Source: Nemopilema nomurai
Taxonomy: Eukaryota > Cnidaria > Scyphozoa > Rhizostomeae > Rhizostomatidae
DNA length: 64,000 bases
Assembly (NCBI GenBank): GCA_003864495.1
Contig: ML133483.1
Coordinates: forward strand, 221,807-285,806
Reading direction: 5' to 3'
Below, piece after piece: positions 59,701 through 64,000 of the stretch (its first letter is position 1; each line of letters begins with the position of its first letter). The notes under the pieces are model-generated. The model was not told the DNA's origin. It saw nothing but the letters and a program-made list of their open reading frames with translations, and made no database searches. A program made the position numbers and the translations under genes.

Positions 59701-62700
59701 TTAATAAAATAAGATCATTTAATAGTCAAGCAATCCTAGGTCTTCACTTTTTGGATATATACCCTTTTTACGTTCCTTTATATATTACAGTTTTGACTTC
59801 CATTCTAGAAAGGATAACCAGTGGAAATGCAGGGTCAAGTTGGGTCAAAAAAGCCTACCAGCGTGCCAAAGAACAAGCAGAGGAGCAAGGGAGGAGGCTG
59901 GAGGAAGTTGTTTCTGAGAGATTTGGCGTACGTATCTGTGAAATTTCTGTTGCTCTGGGTTACTTTTCAATAAAAACCTGTTAGTGTCTTATCAGTAGTC
60001 AAGACCTGTAATTGTGGAATGATTCTCTTTCAGTCAATGGAGAGGTTGGAGGTCTTGCTTCAAGCTGGTGATAGGAAAAACAGGTTGGATATTTAAGTTC
60101 TGTGTGGAAATTCCCCTACAATATTTGCAAATCTACTGCTTAATCTTTTGCTGTTCTTGTCGCATCTTAGCCTTCTGCTCTTGGGCTTACCTTTAGTTAC
60201 ATTACAGCTCATTTTGTATACTAGTTTTTTGTGTCTGTTACAAAGTGGGTGTCACAAAGATTTTCTTCACACCTGCCAGGAGGCCAGGCAAAATTCTTAT
60301 GGGAGGAAACATCAACAAATATGGAGATCTTGAAATGCCTTATGTTGTAGTTAGAGTACTTTGATAAAGAGATGATTTGACTGTTGCTATTGAAACAAAT
60401 ATTGTTTAATGCATGAAACAGAGATGATGATGGTGGGCGTCGAGGAGGATGGAAAAAAGTGAATTCCACAGCTGCTGGTGACAATAAAAAACGGTATTTT
60501 CCTGATTGAAAGATTTGATAACATAAAATGTTTTCTGAATTATCATAATATATTTCCACATTTTTCGCAAAAGCTACTGGTATCTACTACAAATATCACC
60601 TGTATTTAGTGTCAGATTATTCTCTTTTGCTTTTTCGAAGACCATCTCCGCTTTGAAACTGGGTCAGTTTTGAGTATTTCATTCACGTTTCCTTCCTTCA
60701 CCATCACATTCAAAATATATTTAACCCTAGCTGATTTTTTTAGCACCGAAAGTTCTAACAACAAGGACATTGAAGGCGAATTGCCAACTTCTGGGTGGAA
60801 AAAAGGTTTGGAAAATGACCCTGTGCGTTCTGGAACATCGACCGAAAGATCGCAAGCATCTGATAAGTCTCTGTCTGCCATAAAGAAAGTGGAAGAAGTT
60901 CATAATAGGACTAGCAATGAGAGAACGGCCTTTGAGCCAGAGGCAGCTGACGTCGAAAAAGGCACTAGCCAGGTGCTTAGCAGCTCAGAAAGCGATTCGG
61001 AAGATTCTCAAAGTGATGAAGAAACAGAGAAGCCGGTCGTTTCGAAGCAATTGTCGGAAAAATGTATGAATGAAATTGCGGCGAAAATTCTCCGCGCTGA
61101 GCTCATGGGGAACCAGGTGAGTCTTTTGCGCTGCAGAACTGCGCTTGTCTTTGCGAAAATACGACCATGTTCTCACGATTGAAAATATGCTTCATTCTGG
61201 CTTTGTTTTGTGTGAGAATAACACAAATATCGCCAGCAGCTTAAATAATGGAAGCGAGTAAGAAGCTGTTGCTCAGTGAGAATCGGGCGAGCTTATCCTG
61301 CTATTGACTGCCAGTGTTTATGATTCAAAAACGGCCGAATTAACATGAAATACGAAAGGGCTACGCGAAAAAATACAGAACATTTAATCTCTGTTTCATT
61401 GAGTCTTGGAATAAAATAAAATTTGGCTTCATTTTGCCACATAACTTGACTAGGAACTGGCCGATCAGTTGAAAGAGAGGCTTGCTGCTGGAAAAGTAGG
61501 CACGTCACGTGAAAAAGTTTCAAAAGAGGGGCCTGCGCACGCAAGGGGAGATGAGGAGGTGCTTCTCACCAGGTCGGACAAACATGGAAATGTATACCCC
61601 CTAAAAGTTAGCGGAGAGGAGCCTGAGCCGAGGAGAAAAAGGAGAAAGACCAAGAAGGTATCAATGTTTTTACATTTTGGCGAGATCTTTATTCGTCCCT
61701 CGTTATTTTGGATTGTCGGGAGGTAACTGGGAAGGGATTCCCCGTATGGCCATGGATACCCAACTGAAAGAGTGCAAAAAAAATTCTTTACTCAGTGTAA
61801 GATTTAAAAACTTTATTCAAAGCAAGGGGAATCAATCTTATTACCGATCTTCGCAGCTGAAGATGTCGAAGTTTTTGTTTTTGTAAGTTACAGATATACC
61901 AATCCCGAGTTCAAGCCACAAGTTTTCGAATAAAAACAGACTCAAATAAAATATAGAAACTAAAGTAGACATTTCTTTCATTTCGATATATCACCGTGAT
62001 GACCAGTGCATTTCTTTATTCTTATTGTTAGGTTTTTATTTCCGATTTTTTCATGTAAGGATTTTTATGGTGTTTAGGAGTAGCAATGAATAATAGACTA
62101 TTGATAAAATGGTAAAGAAAATGATTGAAAGTGAATTATCGGGTTTACATTGAAATGGATGCTGATGATGAAAATTAGAAAGAGCAAAGTTGCAATCTTG
62201 TCATAACCAGGTTTGCATTCATCTCAAGTGGAGCATTTATTTAGAATACAGGAAATCCATTGTTTCCATCAACAACATCAGATTTCATCTGCAACTTCCA
62301 GATTTCATTGCGAAGACTCTGTTTCGCCAGTCAACGCGGTATAGGGTCGGAATAGGCGCACTTTTATTCGAAGTTTTACATTCAAAAAGCTATGGCTTAG
62401 CCGGAATTGGCTGAAAATATAGGCAGGAGCATCCATTGCTTCCGTGGTTTGAAGTACCCCATTGCTATGATCTCATTTGCCATGAAATCCTTCGCAGGGC
62501 TCTTGCTCCGTAGTAAGAGTGGTACCACGGGCAGGGAGCTCAATAGAACACTGCAAAGTTGCCTTGCCATGTTGTATGCCTTGTTGTATGCCTGTTTTGT
62601 TTGACTCGAGATTTGGCTAATTTCGTCGCAGATCGAAACTCATGATACGAAAGGAAACAGACTGCGATATTTCCAAGAAGATGACCGGACGGACCTTCAA

Positions 62701-63552
62701 TCCATGGTATTACTTCCTGTTAATCGCTAATAAGAAACAAATCTTTAGCATCATTCACACGACCATTATACCGGTTCCGTTTGGAACAGCCAGTTGTACC
62801 AAAAAGAGATCGCCTGGAAAAAGGTCCTTTGGAGCTGTTCTAAAACGTCCCATAAAATGTGTCTTTGCTTCTCATTTTTTATTTTTACCTTAACGTCAAC
62901 CGCTGACATTGTCTTTCTAATTAAGGTCGAAGAAGAACGTTTGGCAACTGCGGAGGACCATCACAGCGCCATTTACGCCCGTTTCTCAAGAAAGGTACCC
63001 AAGCCATTTTCGTGTTAGATTGACAGTCTTGAATAATAAACGCGATAGTTCTTACTTATTTATTTGAAATTTGGCATTATAGACTGGAAATGGGAATGTC
63101 TGTATGGAACCACAAGGTTTTCTCACATAACCACTTATCTCCACGTATCTCACTCAAGTTATATTTTCGTTCTCCTGCCCTCATCTGTCCTTCAAGATGG
63201 TCTTACTTCTTGGCGCTCTCTCTATCTCCATGCGTCTCTATTTAATCCCAGCACTTAATCCAAGCACTTAATCCCAGCACTTAATCCAAGCATTTAATCC
63301 CAGCACTTAATCCCAGCACTTAATCCAAGCACTTAATCCCAACATTTAATCCCAGCACTTAATCTTTTTTCCGTGGCCTTGCTTGTATGTTCCTCGTCCC
63401 TGAGTCAAACAATGCATCAAATGACGTCACGTTTCAGGCCGGGAATCCGATGGGTGACGATTACACGCTTGATGACATGTTCGAGGCGTCATCAGCAACA
63501 AAGGAGTCACAGGGTGACAAAGACGAAAGAAACAAGAGGAGGGCTATTGCAG
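56776..63552 (+). CDS. CWF19L2: CWF19L2, spliceosome-associated CWF19-like protein 2 (3' end outside the window)
   Basis: Sixteen exons give 573 residues: 56776-56794, 56854-56870, 57285-57398, 57712-57774, 58256-58300, 58546-58701, 58834-58959, 59121-59223, 59809-59927, 60034-60083, 60422-60493, 60744-61116, 61454-61657, 62632-62706, 62926-62994, 63438-63552. Junction phases all match. Orthology marks: lysine-rich KKKKRKHDKKSKK; DEWVEKPGK; REDWMVGDSFLD; KELNPFWKGGGTGVP; SSWVKKAYQRAKEQAEEQ; VSERFG|SMERLE; KILRAELMGNQ|ELADQLKERL; HDTKGNRLRYFQEDD; DDYTLDDMFEAS and NKRRAIA. Human CWF19L2 is 894 residues with the two CwfJ domains after this point, so these lie to the right of the window. The family (yeast Drn1, fission yeast Cwf19) works at the intron-lariat stage of splicing. 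The first two exons, including a 17-base exon, rest only on phase and splice signals. Confidence 0.92.
59336..59632. mobile_element. Inverted-repeat element rich in GCGTGCG words, CWF19L2 intron 8
   Basis: Left end CTTTGTAATATGA and right end, reverse-complemented, CTTTGTAATACGA flank about 300 bases. Both arms carry GC-rich words (GCACGCCTTG, GCGCGTGCGA, GCGATCGCACGCC) that contrast with the AT-rich intron. No coding capacity. Superfamily not assigned. Confidence 0.6.
63242..63364. repeat. 13-bp minisatellite in CWF19L2 intron 15
   Basis: About nine and a half copies of CACTTAATCCCAG, with CCCAG and CCAAG versions partly alternating. It ends about 75 bases before exon 16. Confidence 0.9.
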
Positions 63553-64000
63553 GTTGGTACTCTTCTAATTCCTGGCTTGGGCCAGCATTCATCATTGCTG
63601 AAAACTGAATGAAAAGCGCAATGGTTGTTTAACACTTTCACAGAATCCAAAACAACAGTTTGGTCTTTTTGATTGTTAAAATGAAGAATTCATTTCTCCT
63701 TTCAATGCAATTTCCCTCCATTGGAATTTCACACGATGAACAGCCAGCGCAATGCTATCACTTTCAATAATGAGTTGAATTGTAATTCATTGGGTAATTG
63801 AGTTGAATGGTGCTACGCTCCCTACTTTCTGACTTCATAGGTCTATCCATTACCTCTGGGTCACTGCCACAAACTGTTCTGTTATTTATGTAGCCGTATT
63901 TGTGTCTTTATAAAAACGCAGAAAAATGACAGGCAGCATCTACAGCGAATGTTTCCAAAATAAAAATTGGTGTTACACAACGAGGCATCCTGACCCCAAT

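Overview
The window is nuclear DNA from an animal. Genes are split by GT-AG introns, most of the sequence is intronic or intergenic, and the DNA is AT-rich with many decayed DNA transposons and satellite arrays. The gene set (FAXDC2, a cyclin G/I, TOMM5, a CFAP97 relative, TDRD3, CWF19L2), an intronless rhodopsin-type GPCR and abundant hAT and CR1/L2-like relics suggest a non-bilaterian metazoan, most likely a cnidarian such as an anthozoan. The species is an inference; no ribosomal or mitochondrial marker is present.

Layout, left to right. 2151-5808 (+): FAXDC2-like sterol/fatty-acid hydroxylase. 6530-9535: 17-copy array of a 176-bp satellite. 10982-16650 (-): nine-exon cyclin of the G/I family. 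17335-20990: transposon graveyard with a frameshifted hAT transposase. 20996-22036 (-): two-exon TOMM5, 52 residues. 25483-27668 (-): two-exon CFAP97/hemingway protein. 28289-30612: nested hAT-type remnants. 32375-42808 (-): ten-exon TDRD3 relative whose introns hold a 25-bp minisatellite and a 717-bp terminal-inverted-repeat element. 47628-48791 (-): single-exon class A GPCR. 51544-53061 (+): secreted precursor made of 15 exact TFRRRTIP octapeptides, with a candidate promoter and 5' UTR exon. 55690-56515: 3' end of a non-LTR retrotransposon. 56776-63552 (+): CWF19L2, 16 exons, running off the right edge before its CwfJ domains.

Nothing suggests these genes form an operon or pathway. They are independent housekeeping genes (mitochondrial import, splicing, TOP3B partner, cilium, lipid oxidation, cell cycle) with two likely lineage-specific genes between them, the GPCR and the octapeptide precursor. 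The octapeptide gene is the strongest candidate for something undescribed: differences between its repeat units are confined to synonymous third codon positions. All exon coordinates were read by eye from splice signals, reading phase and recalled family sequences; no alignment or expression data were available.
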